Part shown: piece by piece, positions 49,860-61,110 of the stretch
Position numbering within the stretch: position 1 is the first letter of the stretch
How the letters are laid out: every line of letters starts with the position of its first letter
Position numbers and translations under genes: made by a program
Assembly: GCA_949825045.1 (NCBI GenBank)
Contig: OX463822.1
Coordinates: 2,981,001 to 3,045,000, forward strand
Source: Argyresthia goedartella
Lineage: Eukaryota; Arthropoda; Insecta; Lepidoptera; Argyresthiidae
DNA: 64,000 nucleotides
Reading direction: 5' to 3'
The notes under the pieces: model-generated
Told to the model about the DNA's origin: nothing
Databases searched by the model: none
The model's input: the letters and a program-made list of their open reading frames with translations, nothing else

Positions 49860-50945
49860 TTGGAACGTTCCTATTTTTAGTGTATAAATGACCTGCCTTT
49901 TATGGTACAAAACCTGTCTAGGATAGTGTTAGTTGCAGAGGATACTTCTTTAATTTTCAAAGTTTGTAGACATATTCAAGGTATAGACTAAGTAAATGAC
50001 GCTATTTCCCAGATCCATGATTGGTTTTACGACAGATAATTTAATGTTTGATCTCAAGAAAACGAAATTTGTAAAATGTTCATTACCTTATGTAAGGAAA
50101 AATGACTTAGTCTTGAGTAATGAAAATTTGGAATATGTAAATGAAACAGTTTTCTTGGAGACCACTATCGACGCAAGGTTACGATGGGACCCTAATTTAA
50201 ACAGTTATCCGCAAGGCTCAGCTCGGTGGCATACGCAGTCAGAAAGATTCGTCAACTGACTGACGTTGCTACTGCCAGACTTGTATATTTCAGTTATTTT
50301 CGTAGCATTATGTCCTATGGAATTTTATTGTGGGGTCAAGCTGCTAACATATATAGCATCTTTGTGTTACAAAAGAGGGCGATACGTTCCATATATAAAT
50401 TGCGTGGTCGCGATTCCCTAAGAGTATTGTTTAAAGAAATTAATGTCCTCACGGTATCCTAAAGTACATATTTGAAAACATCTTGTATGTCCGGAAGAAC
50501 AAAACGCTATTTCCTAAGAATTCTGATAAATGAAATAAATACTAGAAATAAAAATAAAATAGCGCACCCAAAATTACGACTGTGTAAGTTAAACAATTCA
50601 TTCGTGGGGAACTGTATTCGCTTCTATAATAAAATACCAGATGATGCTGATGATATATGACCGATTCCCAATTTAAAACTAAAATTAAAAATATGTTATT
50701 TTCTATTGCCTACTATATGATAGATAAACACATAGATGATAAGAGCGTCTGGTTAACTGTTGTTCCAAATCAGCGAAATAATTGTAAAATTATGACTTAT
50801 GTATTATTCTTTATATATTTAAAAGAAAAGTACAAAATATACCTACACTAGTAGTGAATGTGCCATCCATGACAGCTTTGACTTCGAAAAATGATTTGTA
50901 AAACTCTTAATTCGAATAAAATACTTTTGATTTTGATTTTTGGCC
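49860..50945 (+). mobile_element. LINE D, RT C-terminal half, inserted in the mariner-like gene
   Basis: Begins near 'YINDLPFMVQNLSRIVLV', where the catalytic motif is decayed to 'VAEDTSLIF'. It continues 'YDLKKTKFVKC'-like and 'ENLEYVNETVFLETTIDARL', 'VARLVYFSYFRSIMSYGILL'-type finger region (50270-50340), 'VLQKRAIRSIYKLRGRDSLR', and 'NSFVGNCIRFYNKIPDDADD', and ends with AATAAAATACTTTTGATTTT. Several stops and frameshifts. The mariner frame resumes directly after it. Confidence 0.7.
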
Positions 50946-51099
50946 AGCTCGCTCCCCTGATTAAACTCCATTAGATTTTTTTCTATGGGGGGCCTTAAAA
51001 AACGAGGTGTATTCGCAGCCGCGAACTACAGTAGACCAGCTTGAGGGATTCAATATGGCCAGAAATGCATCTTTAGCTTCAATTCTAGGCTAAACTAGA

Positions 51100-51840
51100 C
51101 AACATAAAAATGTAGGATAAATATATGTTATAAAATGTCTATTAGAGATAAGAATGGACTTTTAAAATTACCGGATATCTGACTTAAAAATATTTTTCGC
51201 AATGCATTATTATTCAACTAAATGAACAAGCGCTCGGAGACGAAATCACGCAAAAATAGGTAAAAAAAAGGTTTTTTTTTTTAATTGTTTTATTTTATTT
51301 TTAATGTTATTATTACAGGAGTTTAGTAATATTTACTATAATATTATTGGTCTCGGAGCTCGGGCTGCCCCGCGGGGCTCTGCGCGGGAGCATGCGTCAG
51401 TCTGCTTCGAAGCGATGCGACGGGTATTTGTTATCTTTGTCTAATTCTCAATGCCATTGGCCTTTGTTTAGCCCGGAAAACATTCGAGAAGTATTTAATA
51501 AACTTCATGAAAAGAAAATAGTATGATAAGTGTGATGGAGTCCATCAGTCGACGTTGCACCGCCTGCATCCAAGTGCACGGACAACACGTCGAAAACCAG
51601 GCTAGCTCACCGTCGTGATTGGATAAGTAGTTACTGTACAATGATTTTGTTATACTTTAGCGTAAGCGTTTTATTATTTAGATGTTACTGAGTTGCTTTC
51701 AAACATACATTAAAATAGATAATTAGATTCTTATTGATATTTTGCCTTTTATTTGTGAGGTGAAGTCTTTGAGTAATAATGTATATCTCTCATATATGTA
51801 TACTCAAAGGGTGAGGTACGGATCTGAGATGTAAATAAAT
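51100..51840. other. unassigned sequence
   Basis: Includes a short GC-rich stretch (51350-51425, GGGCTGCCCCGCGGGGCTCT) and a region 51430-51640 with a few CG dinucleotides. No frame or repeat recognised. Confidence 0.3.
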
Positions 51841-52793
51841 AGGGGCCCAATTTCGGTACACAATAACAGCTCCATGACCATTACATTACGATACATTACG
51901 GTCAACTTTAGATATACAATATTTGGCGTTCGGAGGATTTTTTAGGAAGTTATGGTAACAATTAAGTTAATTTTTAAGCACAATAATTAAGTTAATTAAC
52001 AAAGGAAATGGGATTACAAAATCGTCAGATATTGGATATTTATATATTAAATATAGACTCTTTTAGTTGCCTATTACTTACTACTAAAAATCAACTTGGA
52101 TATGTACTAGCCATTTTAATTTATCAGCTGTGTTGTCCATGCAATTTAATGTTTTTAACTTCATTGAAATTTATAATTATAAGATAACTTAAAGTACTGT
52201 AATGTTCGATATTTGATTATGCGATTATATTGTATACGGGCCTCTTTAGAGTGGGTGCTCACTTTGACACTGTTACTTATTTTGTAGTTTTAAAAAGAAA
52301 GTGGCTTGGATGTGAGAAGTCAATGTGACTCACTTCACCGTGGGCTTCGGCCAGCGACTGAGCTAAATTATAGTGAGGATTAGCGTAATGGCTATCGAGC
52401 CAGTTGTGGATCCCTTTTATACAAAGTGTAACTAGAAATCAAATAAAAAGAAAAGTTAATACCAGTAAAGTATTATAATTTATAATTTTCAATTAGGCCG
52501 TGATCGTCGAGTGGTTAGGATCACTACATTAGTGCTGAAAGCACTACATTGGTGGAGGCGCCGGGTACCGATCCCGGTACTTCTCTACATTAAGCGAAAG
52601 AAACTAGTCCCCATGACACAGGGTATCCTAGTGTGGGGCCTAGAGACACTGTAAAAAGTTGTAAGCTTATTTATCAATAAACGATTTTTATTATTATTTA
52701 TTATTATTATTATCTAAAGATTTAATTTAATTTAATTTAATTTAAATTTATATTTTAAATGGAGCTGTTATTGTGTACCGGAATCGGTCCCCT
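51841..52793. mobile_element. nonautonomous TIR element, about 950 bp
   Basis: Left end AGGGGCCCAATTTCGGTACA (51841) continues CAATAACAGCTCCAT. The reverse complement of the right end (52759-52793) is AGGGGACCGATTCCGGTACA with the same continuation; 32 of 35 positions pair. The interior is AT-rich without a transposase and contains a SINE (52492-52690). No clear target duplication, so the superfamily is open. Confidence 0.65.
52492..52690 (+). repeat. tRNA-derived SINE (family S2)
   Basis: Head 'GTGATCGTCGAGTGGTTAGG' (A-box-like TGGTTAGG), a short repeated 'CACTACATT' segment, B-box-like GGTACCGATCCCGG, the shared core 'GGTATCCTAGTGTGGGGCC', and a TTATTATTA tail. Confidence 0.65.
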
Positions 52794-54010
52794 GACGTCA
52801 TGCATTTGACAGTTTGATGTAAGGTTTACATCGCAGGACACGTTCTGAGCGGTGGCCTTGAATGCGCAGTAGTCACTTTTCAATACCTGTACATATGCGC
52901 AGTATTTCCCGTGAAGGTAGCCCAGCGCTGTTAGTTCGTGGCGCGACGTATATGTAACTTCAACACGACTGCGTTATATTGCGTGCTAAATATTTTTGTA
53001 TGAAAAGAAATATTTTTCTTTTTGGACTCAGAATGGTAGTAAATACGTTCTATAGGTTCGATACTATGCGTAGTTAAATATATGCCCTTATGAAATTTAC
53101 ACGCTGTATACATTTCGTGTGGCCGACATGTGTTTGTTTATTTTTTAAGTAAACTGTCCTAAACATATTTTTGTGCTCTGAAAGCCCTGTCCTTATCCGT
53201 TGAGTTACCCAGAGTATAATACCATATTTGGTAGTCAAGGCCACATGTGCGGAATATTATCGTACCCGGATTTACGCTCCCACAAATCAATAGTGAGTGG
53301 TGACCCATAAACTTATCGATATTATAATTATTATCTCCATTCATGTGGTAACAGGACAGTGATGATTAGTACTATAGAGCAGAGGCCTATTTCCGTCAGT
53401 GAGTCGATGAAATGAAAGAAACTACAGCAAAGGAGTTAGGGCAAAGATGGCATCGCCAATCGAAATCCTCTCGGCCAACATACACAACTTCAGTTCGCCA
53501 CATTACATCTCGCCAGAACGTTAATCAAACTTGCATGGTTATCGCTTCAACTACGCGACTACCTTGACAAAGTTACCACAACCCTTGGGTAACACGAAAC
53601 TGAGCTTTCACCCTTTGGATTAGAAGTTAAGGCGAAGGATATTAAGTGTAGGGATTATCTGGTGGTTTAGGCTGAAGAGGTACTAGGTTCACTTCAATGT
53701 ACGGATCCAGTGTTTGATATTTGCTGCAGTGCACTGAATTTGAAGCGTTGTTCAATGAGATGTTGACCCAGAGCTCATAGGCACTTGGTTATAGCTTTGG
53801 TTATAGAATGTGCAAACTGCTGATCAAATAAAGGGCTGCTTAAATGTTTAAGTGGCGCCGTAGTTTCCTCAGCGAAACATATTGATAACGTGACTGTAGG
53901 TGTCCGCCTAAGGCCTAAGTTCCCGGTTGTAAATCCGGTTGCAATATACCTACTCGTAGTCCAGTTACTGTTTCAGGACATTGTGCCAAGCATATTTGTT
54001 AAGGACTACG
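52794..54010. other. unassigned sequence
   Basis: No supported gene. 53350-53620 is less AT-rich but has no long frame. Confidence 0.3.
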
Positions 54011-54049
54011 AGCCTTCAGTAATTGAGCTATACTCAATTACTGAAGGCT
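54011..54049. repeat. perfect hairpin with 17-bp arms
   Basis: AGCCTTCAGTAATTGAG, loop CTATA, then the exact complement (54033-54049). Confidence 0.7.
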
Positions 54050-54658
54050 TATACCAATATTTAAGTGGGAGTCGAACCACAGAGTTCAGAGAATAGAATA
54101 AGAGACTTTATTCGTTAACTCAAATGGACCGAAAACTGTGGAAATTTAACATTTTTCGTATACACTAAACGTCATTATGACACTAATTGCGTTGGATTTG
54201 GACGTGGTTTTGAGTTACTAAATAAGAGAATAGTTGTGTAGCGTGGTAGCCTATGAAGCCAAGGGTCCCGGGTTCGAGTCCCGGTGGGGGCAAATATTTG
54301 TCTGATGAGCTCGGGTGTTTGTAGTCATGGTTGTTTATCTATCTAAGTATAATTATTATATAAGATTCTATCTGCACTGTATTTTACTGTTATCACAGTT
54401 TTTTACTTTCATTAACTCATTCACACAACATACTCACTTTAAAAAATCACACATCCACAGTCAAATATATCGTGTACACACACAAAACACACCTAACTCA
54501 AATACACACCGACTCTCTCCCCAAACACGCCACTCATAGATACAAAATAGAACGAATATATTATAATAAATTTAAAAACAAAATTTTGAAATGGTACTCC
54601 AATTTCAAACTTCACACATACTACACGGAAACGAATCACAGAATTAACTTAGCTTATA

Positions 54659-55957
54659 ATGCTTAATCCCCTAGAAATTAAAAAAGATATAGATGACGCT
54701 GAAACTGCACATGCAATTCAATGCACTTCAGATGACTTGCGTTCTGTGGAGCGTTTCCAAAACACCGATTTAACTATTATCCAACAAAACATAAGAAGCA
54801 TCTATAGTAATCTTGAAGATTTGCAAATAACTTTATCAGACCTCAATGTTGAAATTGATATTATGATCCTTACAGAATGTAGACTTAACCCAAACAAAAC
54901 CGTTCCCGATATCCATAATTACATGGCTTTTTCTACGACCAATCAACTGAACCAAAATGATGGGGTTGTATGTTGGTTGTTTTGACATATAAATGTCAAA
55001 AATAACCATGCAGTTAATGTTGTGGAAATAACTCTTGCTGGGGCATCATGCTTGCAAATAAATTTGAATAATATAGTTATCTTGGGAATTTACCGTTCAC
55101 CTTCGAACGAAGATGCTGAGTCATTTTTAGACTCCCTTAGCAAACACCTAGACTCAATTGAGGCCCATAAAAATATTGTAATAGCTGGCGATATAAATAT
55201 TAATATTATTCCTAAACTAAATGAACTATCTCAAGACAAGAAAAATAGACTAAGCTACTTAGACACATTAATTAATCATGGACTATTACCCGGCCATTAT
55301 TTCCCTACTAGAGAAGAAAACTGCCTGGATCATTTTATTTTGAAAATAGACAGGGTTTCTAAGTCAGCTTTTATCGCAGTTTTAAATACTTCTGTCACAG
55401 ATCACTTGTTAACTTTGCTAAAACTATCAAACAGTACCAAAACTGTAAAAAAATGGAAAACAGTCATTACATACGAAAATGCACTCACAAGTCTAGAGAG
55501 CAAAGGTCTTTCGGACCTAATTCTAAAAAAGGATCCTAATATCGTGGCAACTAAACTTATCGAAAAACTAACTGAGTCTCTTCAAGAAAATACAAAGCAA
55601 ATCCATATTCCTAAAAGCAAAAGAACAATTAAACCCTGGATATCTCAAGGCATACTAAGATGCATCAGAAATAGAAACAAAATGCAGCGTAAATTTAGTT
55701 CTGACCCTGATAAGGAAATTCTGAGGATAACGTTCAGAAGATACCGAAATTTCTGTAACAATCTAATAAAGAAATTAATACGCAGATACGACAGAGAAAT
55801 ACTAGATAAATCTACAAAAAACCCAAAATCTATGTGGAATACTATAAACAACATGACAAAATTCAAACAAAAAAAAACCCAAAATACAAGCTTGCTAAAC
55901 TCTCATTCATCCCTGATTTGTCAGTCAACTTTACAAATAAATACTTTGCAGATATAG
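54659..55957 (+). pseudogene. LINE E endonuclease
   Basis: 'DLTIIQQNIRSIYSNLEDLQ' and 'IDIMILTECRLNPNKTVPDI' open the endonuclease. A break near 54985 is followed by 'IVILGIYRSPSNEDAESFLD', 'NIVIAGDININIIPKLNELS' (metal-binding Asp/Asn), 'NCLDHFILK' and 'SVTDHLLTLLKLS' (catalytic Asp-His). The linker 'IKPWISQGILRCIRNRNKMQ' and 'RYRNFCNNLIKKLIRRYD' leads to the RT, with a frameshift near 55880. Confidence 0.85.
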
Positions 55958-57609
55958 GAAGGAATCTGGCTGAGGACATTCAAAGCAGGGCTATAAACAA
56001 CGAACAGATCTTACCTGACCCTCAACTGCAATCTTTTGTACTTCTTGAAACAGATCCAAGTGAAGTGCACTCCGTTCTTGTGAGCCTTAAAGCTGATAGT
56101 GCCCCGGGGTGGGATAGTATTACGGTCAAATTCCTCAACATGGCAAATAGGCTTGTTGCCCCAATTATCTCCCATCTAGTAAATCTTTTGTTTTGATAAA
56201 GGTTTGTTTCCTACAGTCCTGAAGAAATCGATTATCACCCCTGTGCATAAGGAAGGTGACAAAGACGATTCCACAAACTACCGGCCAATCTCAGTCCTGC
56301 CATGTATCTCAAAAATTTTAGAAAAAATAATAAATAAAAGACTACTTAAATATTTGAATGCGTACAACATCCTCTCTGAGAAGCAGTATGGCTTCCGACA
56401 AAGTTTATCAGCTGAAGACGCTGTCATCTCTTTGACCTCACTTATTGTGGAAAATGCCTTACAGTCTTTCTGGATTTAAAAAAGGCTTTCGATACCGTCT
56501 CAGGCTCCATTCTTGTCCAGAAACTAGAAAATATTGGCATACGGGGTAATCCGCTTGAATTACTAACTAGCTACCTACATGATAGAACCCAGCGTGTTAA
56601 AAGAGGCCCTTTTAATAGTGAGGAGACTTCTATATCCTATGGTGTGCCACAAGGAAGTGTTCTGGGCCCGACACTCTTTCTAATATATATTAACGATTTG
56701 TGTAACATGAAAGTAAATAATAGCCAGATATTCACTTACGCAGACGACACAGCTATTGTTTTCACAGGAAGCTCCTGGAGTGAGGTCAAGGAGATGACAG
56801 AAACTGGTCTTTCTAGAATAGATAACTGGTTAAAGCGTAACCTCCTCACGTTAAATTCCTCTAAAACAAATTATATCTGCTTTACAACTACTGTCAAAAC
56901 TCAACCTGAAACTGACTTTTATATAAAAATTCATGAGTCCACAAACTGTCTGAACGAAGACTTCCCATGCTCTTGCCCTGTGATAAACAAGGTGTCACAC
57001 ATAAAATATCTTAGTGTTATACTTGACCAAACATTGACCTGGAAGTTACACATAGATCTTTTTATAGGTAGAATACGCAAGCTAACCTGGGTTTTTAAAA
57101 TACTACGGCACATTGCTACAAAACAGATTCTAAGTAAAATTTATGTCTCTCTAGTTCAATCCGTGATAATATATTGTATTCCTGTCTGGGGAGGTGCCAT
57201 TAAAATAAAATTTATAGAGATAGAAAGATCCCAGAGATCACTTATAAAAATCATGTACTTCAAACCCCGCCTATTTCCCACAAACGAACTCTATCAATCC
57301 TGTAGGGAAGTGACAGTTAGGAAACTTTATATACTTAACATTATAATTAAACTACACAGAAAGCTGGAATTCGATACTAATTTAACAATTAAAAGAAGAA
57401 AACACAATGTAGCCCCTGCACACATAGTGAGCACAGAATACGCCTACAGGCAGTATAAAAACCAATCATCGCTACTATACAACTTGGCAAATAAAGAACT
57501 TAACATATTTCCGATGACATTATATCACTGTAAAAAACTAATAACTGATTGGCTAATGAAAAAAAGTTATGATGAAACAGAAGTTCTAATCAGAAATAAA
57601 ACAAAATGA
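55834..57609 (+). pseudogene. LINE E reverse transcriptase
   Basis: 'NFTNKYFADIGRNLAEDIQS', 'LKADSAPGWDSITVKFLNMA', a stop at 56194, 'VLKKSIITPVHKEGDKDDST', 'NYRPISVLPCISKILEKIIN', a frameshift near 56470 at 'FLDLKKAFDT' (first Asp region), then an open frame 56644-57609 with 'MPQGSVLGPTLFLIYINDLC' and 'QIFTYADDTAIVFTGSSWSE' (catalytic YADD intact), ending in a Lys-rich C-terminus. Four or more breaks make it inactive. Confidence 0.88.
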
Positions 57610-57719
57610 GAAATCAACTCTTAAAGTGGCAACCCAAATTTGTACATGTGTATGTACACACTACAAATCCACACCCTCAGACAGCCATATCCACACACGC
57701 ACACCCCTACCCAACACAT

Positions 57720-57725
57720 ACACTC

Positions 57726-57762
<37 letters not shown>

Positions 57763-57765
57763 CTC
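57720..57765 (+). repeat. CT/CA microsatellite in LINE E 3' UTR
   Basis: A run of CT dinucleotides followed by CA dinucleotides, in a generally C-rich strand that also marks the 5' region of this LINE (54410-54540). Confidence 0.7.
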
Positions 57766-58320
57766 ACAACCTTCCTCACACTCACACACAAAGATGAAAG
57801 TGAATAGCCTAGAATATTTACATTATTTTATATTTTTATTTGAATAGCAATGTAGGTACCTAAGTAGTTTCAACATCTACTAATTTTGTTACATCAATGT
57901 AGGTACCTAAGCAGTTTCAACAAATTCTTCTAATTTTATTACGTCGCATTGAAGTCAAACTTATATAAACTTAGATATAAATTAAAATTAACTTTACCTT
58001 CTCAAAATCAAAAGATGTATGGATTGCTAGCCACATGCTTAACATTTGTTTTTAACATTTACCCAGATATGGAAGAGCGAGGCTTCCTGGTACAGGTATT
58101 TTTTACTTAAAAGCCTAATCAACTTGTAATCTAAAATTAAGTTTGTTGGTGAATAAAGCTTTTTGTATTTTTTTGTATTTTGTATAATATTTATCTATAT
58201 AAGTATGTGCATCGTTGCCAAGTACCCAAGATACAGGAAATCCTAGTTTGGGGCTAGATCAATGTGTGTTAATAGTGTCCAAGGTATTATTATTATATAT
58301 TAATATTATTATAGTTGGAA

Positions 58321-59000
58321 GTTATAAGAGTGGGCTGAAGTGGGCTCAGCTTAATGTCTATGACGATCTTTCACTAACTTACGTTGTACAACGTGTACAT
58401 GTGATCAATACAGCACTTCCATAAACCTATTCTCTTAGTTATACTTGTCGAGCAAATGAAATAGAAACATCAAAGAGGTTCGATCGAAATTCCATTTTAA
58501 TTTCCCATCGCCATTATTTCAAAGAGCAAAGGGTAATTTCTAAAATTAACCTTACACTCAATTTAACTCGTTCCGGACCGCTTCACCCGGTCTAAATTAT
58601 ATAATAGACTGTTCATGATTTTGAGGGACTAATGGAAATCAATTTCTGAGACGGCTTGTTGCTTTTGATCTCAGTTTTCGGTTTACTTAGTGCGGTTCCC
58701 AAGGGTAATAATAGAGATTTTCAATTTTCCACACGACGATGGTTTCTGTATTTGGGGTTAGAGGTTATTTGTGTTGTGTGCACAGATTAGTGTGCGTGTG
58801 AGTGGGTGAATATGTTTTCGTCACCAAATTTCTGGAAAACTACTCGACAGCTTTCGATGCGGTTTTTTGCATTTAACGGGTATAATTTCAGAGCAGCTTA
58901 TGCATGTTTGACCATTGTAGACCACCAGGGGGCGCTGAAGTAGCTAGGATGGTTGACGCTTGAGGGCTTCTCTGAATCAAACTAGAAATAAACATAAACT
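58321..59000. other. unassigned sequence
   Basis: No gene recognised. 'TCTGGAAAACTACTCGACAG' with 'GCGGTTTTTTGCATTTAACG' (58830-58880) looks like part of a dispersed repeat, with a weak echo at 59365-59395. Confidence 0.3.
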
Positions 59001-59004
59001 TTCT

Positions 59005-59350
59005 TTTCCAATGTTCAGACTCACAAAAGTTAGCAGTTCTTTTATGGGACACTGTATTGTATACGCTTCTACAATAAAATTCCGCAAGAAATACAAAACT
59101 TGACTGAAGCTCGATTCAAAAAATGTATAAAGCACAATTTGTGCACTAAGGCCTACTACAAAATTAATGACTTTTTACAAGACACCGACATCTGGCATTA
59201 AACCAGTTCATTGCACCCTTTATATTATGTTCTTTGTAGGCACCTACTTAATGTTATATTATGCTTTCTTGATTATGTTATGACGTTCATTAAGTCCTTA
59301 ATTTTTGTGCTATTATGAATTAAAATCTTTGCACTTGAACTTGAACTTGA
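59005..59350 (+). mobile_element. LINE 3' end (family C)
   Basis: C-terminal coding 'FYNKIPQEIQNLTEARFKKC' and 'IKHNLCTKAYYKINDFLQDT' then 'DIWH' and TAA (59200), followed by a 3' UTR ending in 'CTTGAACTTGAACTTGAA' repeats. It matches 13800-14066. Confidence 0.75.
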
Positions 59351-59454
59351 ATCTATTTAGTCTTTTTCAATGCGGTTTTTTGGAATATTTAACCTGTGGG
59401 TGTTTAACATGTTTGATTAAGAGTTATTTTTAATGTCTTCATTCTTGTCACATA

Positions 59455-59525
59455 TCTTCACATACGGGGTGATAAAGGCACTATTTGCACCCACGCCTAG
59501 CCAGCAATACAACACTCTGTTTCGA
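59455..59525 (+). repeat. dispersed repeat family P, diverged
   Basis: 'TTCACATACGGGGTGATAAA' and GGCACTATTTGCACCCACGC; the palindrome is decayed. Confidence 0.4.
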
Positions 59526-60100
59526 TTTTAAGCAGAGTGTTTTATTACTGTAAAGATATTTTTGACAACATCACCATGACGATAAAATACGTATTGATGA
59601 ATATTAAGAAAATCCTCGAACAACATTTACGTAGCTGATTGTTTCTGCGAAAAGGCTATGACGTACGTAGCAGCTACGAAGAACAAAGGAACAATTCTTT
59701 TATGGTTAGCGCCATACCTAGAGTTGTTTAGTGATTCATTAAGGATACTTAGTGAATGATTTGGAATGTAAATTTAAATTTGGAATCGGACTAATGGTTC
59801 ATTAAATGCCTCTGAGTATGGCGGTTACAATATTACCATAGTGATTTTAGTATTATCCTAGTTAGTAAGAGTCCTTCGTATTTGGCTCTACCATTAAAAC
59901 GCTATTGATAATTTTAAGATACATTCGATTTGTATAAAATTCCGATATCCTCCAAAAGTTAAACTCATGAATTCTCTAAACCTAACCTTTATTCATTTAT
60001 GCAAATTAATATACCTCTAACACTAACTCATAAAACCACCGTACCACCAGACCTTTCTGACCTGCTCTTCAGCTTTCCTTTAAACTCCATCTCTTTTCAA
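59526..60100. other. unassigned AT-rich sequence
   Basis: No gene or repeat recognised. Confidence 0.3.
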
Positions 60101-60101
60101 C

Positions 60102-60242
60102 TTTCAGAAAGTGGTATATCTCTGTCCTGATCATTTCGTGTCGTTTGATTAGGCCGGCCAATGCATCTCTCTTCCACATTAAGAAGGTGGTATGTTTCTG
60201 TCCCGTTTTTCGTGTCGTATGATTAGACTGGCTTGTAGCTTG
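60102..60242. repeat. two diverged tandem copies of a ~75-bp unit
   Basis: 60102-60166 and 60181-60242 share 'GTGGTAT', 'TCTGTCC', 'TTTCGTGTCGT' and 'TGATTAG' in the same order. No function recognised. Confidence 0.55.
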
Positions 60243-60329
60243 GTAGAGGCATGGAGAGGATTGCAGGTAGCGACATAAAATATTTGCAGGGCCGATATGA
60301 AAAGGGTGACGTGACTGAAACACGGACAG

Positions 60330-60879
60330 GGACGTGTGTGGAGACGAATGGTTTATAAAAAATCATTACATAAACATTACTTTTATTCAAAATGAAGTAC
60401 GATATCGCAATAACTCGAAAATGAAATGCCTTTAATCCTTTAGATACTTAGCGAACGTCTGTTTCCTTCCACTTCTCTGCATCACATCTCTGATTGATTT
60501 TGAGACCTCTTTAGAAATTGGTTGTGTTTAACTATTTTTAATATCATTCAGACCTTGATGTTAATAATTTTGAAATTATTTATTTCTGCTTATTAATTAT
60601 GATATAATGATTTTACAAAATTTGTATTAGTTAAGCACAAACAATTTTTAAAAGAGATCTAAAAATCAATCTGTGGCAGTTTCTACGCCCTTTTTCTCCC
60701 AGAGTGGTCCAATGTAGAGAAGTGGCAAAAAATGACGATTGCTAAGTATATGTAAATATCTACAGCAATAAAGACATTTGGAATGTGGAATTATAATATT
60801 CATTACTGTAGTATTAATTATTACAAATAATATGCAGGAATAAATAATTAAAAAATATTCAGCTTGTTCTGAGTTAAGT
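60330..60879. other. unassigned AT-rich sequence
   Basis: No gene or repeat recognised. Confidence 0.3.
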
Positions 60880-61110
60880 TAGATTAATTTAGTGCTGGAA
60901 GGCCTTATATTGGTCTGAAATTTGAAGAATTACCCTTATCTCCCGACTTAAACAGAGATATTAATTTACGGTGTTTCATCAGGTCTGGGAAAGCTCCATC
61001 ATCAAAACATTTATTGAACATATAAGCTAAGTGTGGGGCTGTAACTAGAATGACTTTGACCGATATACCCCAAAGGACTTCAGTCTTTTTTAAGTAATTA
61101 TTTACCTCAT
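60880..61110 (-). mobile_element. LINE RT fragment (CR1/Jockey type)
   Basis: Minus-strand translation from 61105: 'VNNYLKKTEVLWGISVKVIL', 'HLAYMFNKCFDDGAFPDLMK', 'HRKLISLFKSGDKGNSSNFR' and 'PI' then a stop. It is the region just before and at the start of the RT, related to LINE A and LINE X. Confidence 0.75.

Larger units (their letters stand above)
48340..51093 (+). pseudogene. mariner/Tc1-like transposase with several insertions
   Basis: Starts ATG 48340 'MPRASDFNANNLADMLLCYG', 'RRAALLMFRERFPDRWRAPH' and 'RIRDGQTLTGRPKNSLRLPV', a helix-turn-helix head of the DUF4817 type, up to 'HKTLEQDGQHP' (48696). Later pieces are 'QQEADREFLSKMIWT' (48775-48817), 'NVDPHVLKETGHQQRW' and 'VNVWAAIHGDRIIGRVFIDG' (49419-49533), 'GKILELIQGPLADYVNTVPE' and 'WYQLDGASAHASHRVRDALR' (49663-49810, catalytic Asp), and 'WPARSPD' stop 'TPLDFFLWGALKNEVYSQPR' (50941-51035, last catalytic Asp). 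Between them lie unrelated bases at 48697-48770, 48818-49418 (with a LINE tail), MITE M1 and a LINE. Family membership is from known DDE_3-type insect transposases. Confidence 0.75.
54347..58188 (+). mobile_element. LINE E with GTATAAT target duplication
   Basis: GTATAAT at 54347-54353 and 58182-58188 flanks the element. The host is SINE S3. The 5' region (54354-54658) is AT-rich and CA-rich without ORF1. ORF2 follows in pieces, then a 3' UTR with CA-rich microsatellite DNA (57720-57765), a repeated 'CAATGTAGGTACCTAAG' segment (57849 and 57896), and the end 'GAATAAAGCTTTTTGTATTT'. It is of CR1/Jockey type by protein similarity. Confidence 0.8.
54235..58320 (+). repeat. tRNA-derived SINE (family S3), split by a LINE
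   Basis: Left part 54235-54353 has B box GGTTCGAGTCCCGG, GTGGGGGCAAATATTTG and 'GTCATGGTTGTTTATCTATC'. The right part 58182-58320 continues 'TTATCTATATAAGTATGTGC', 'CAAGATACAGGAAATCCTAG' and TTTGGGGCTAGATC. The uninterrupted copy at 63693-63950 proves the two parts belong together. Confidence 0.75.
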
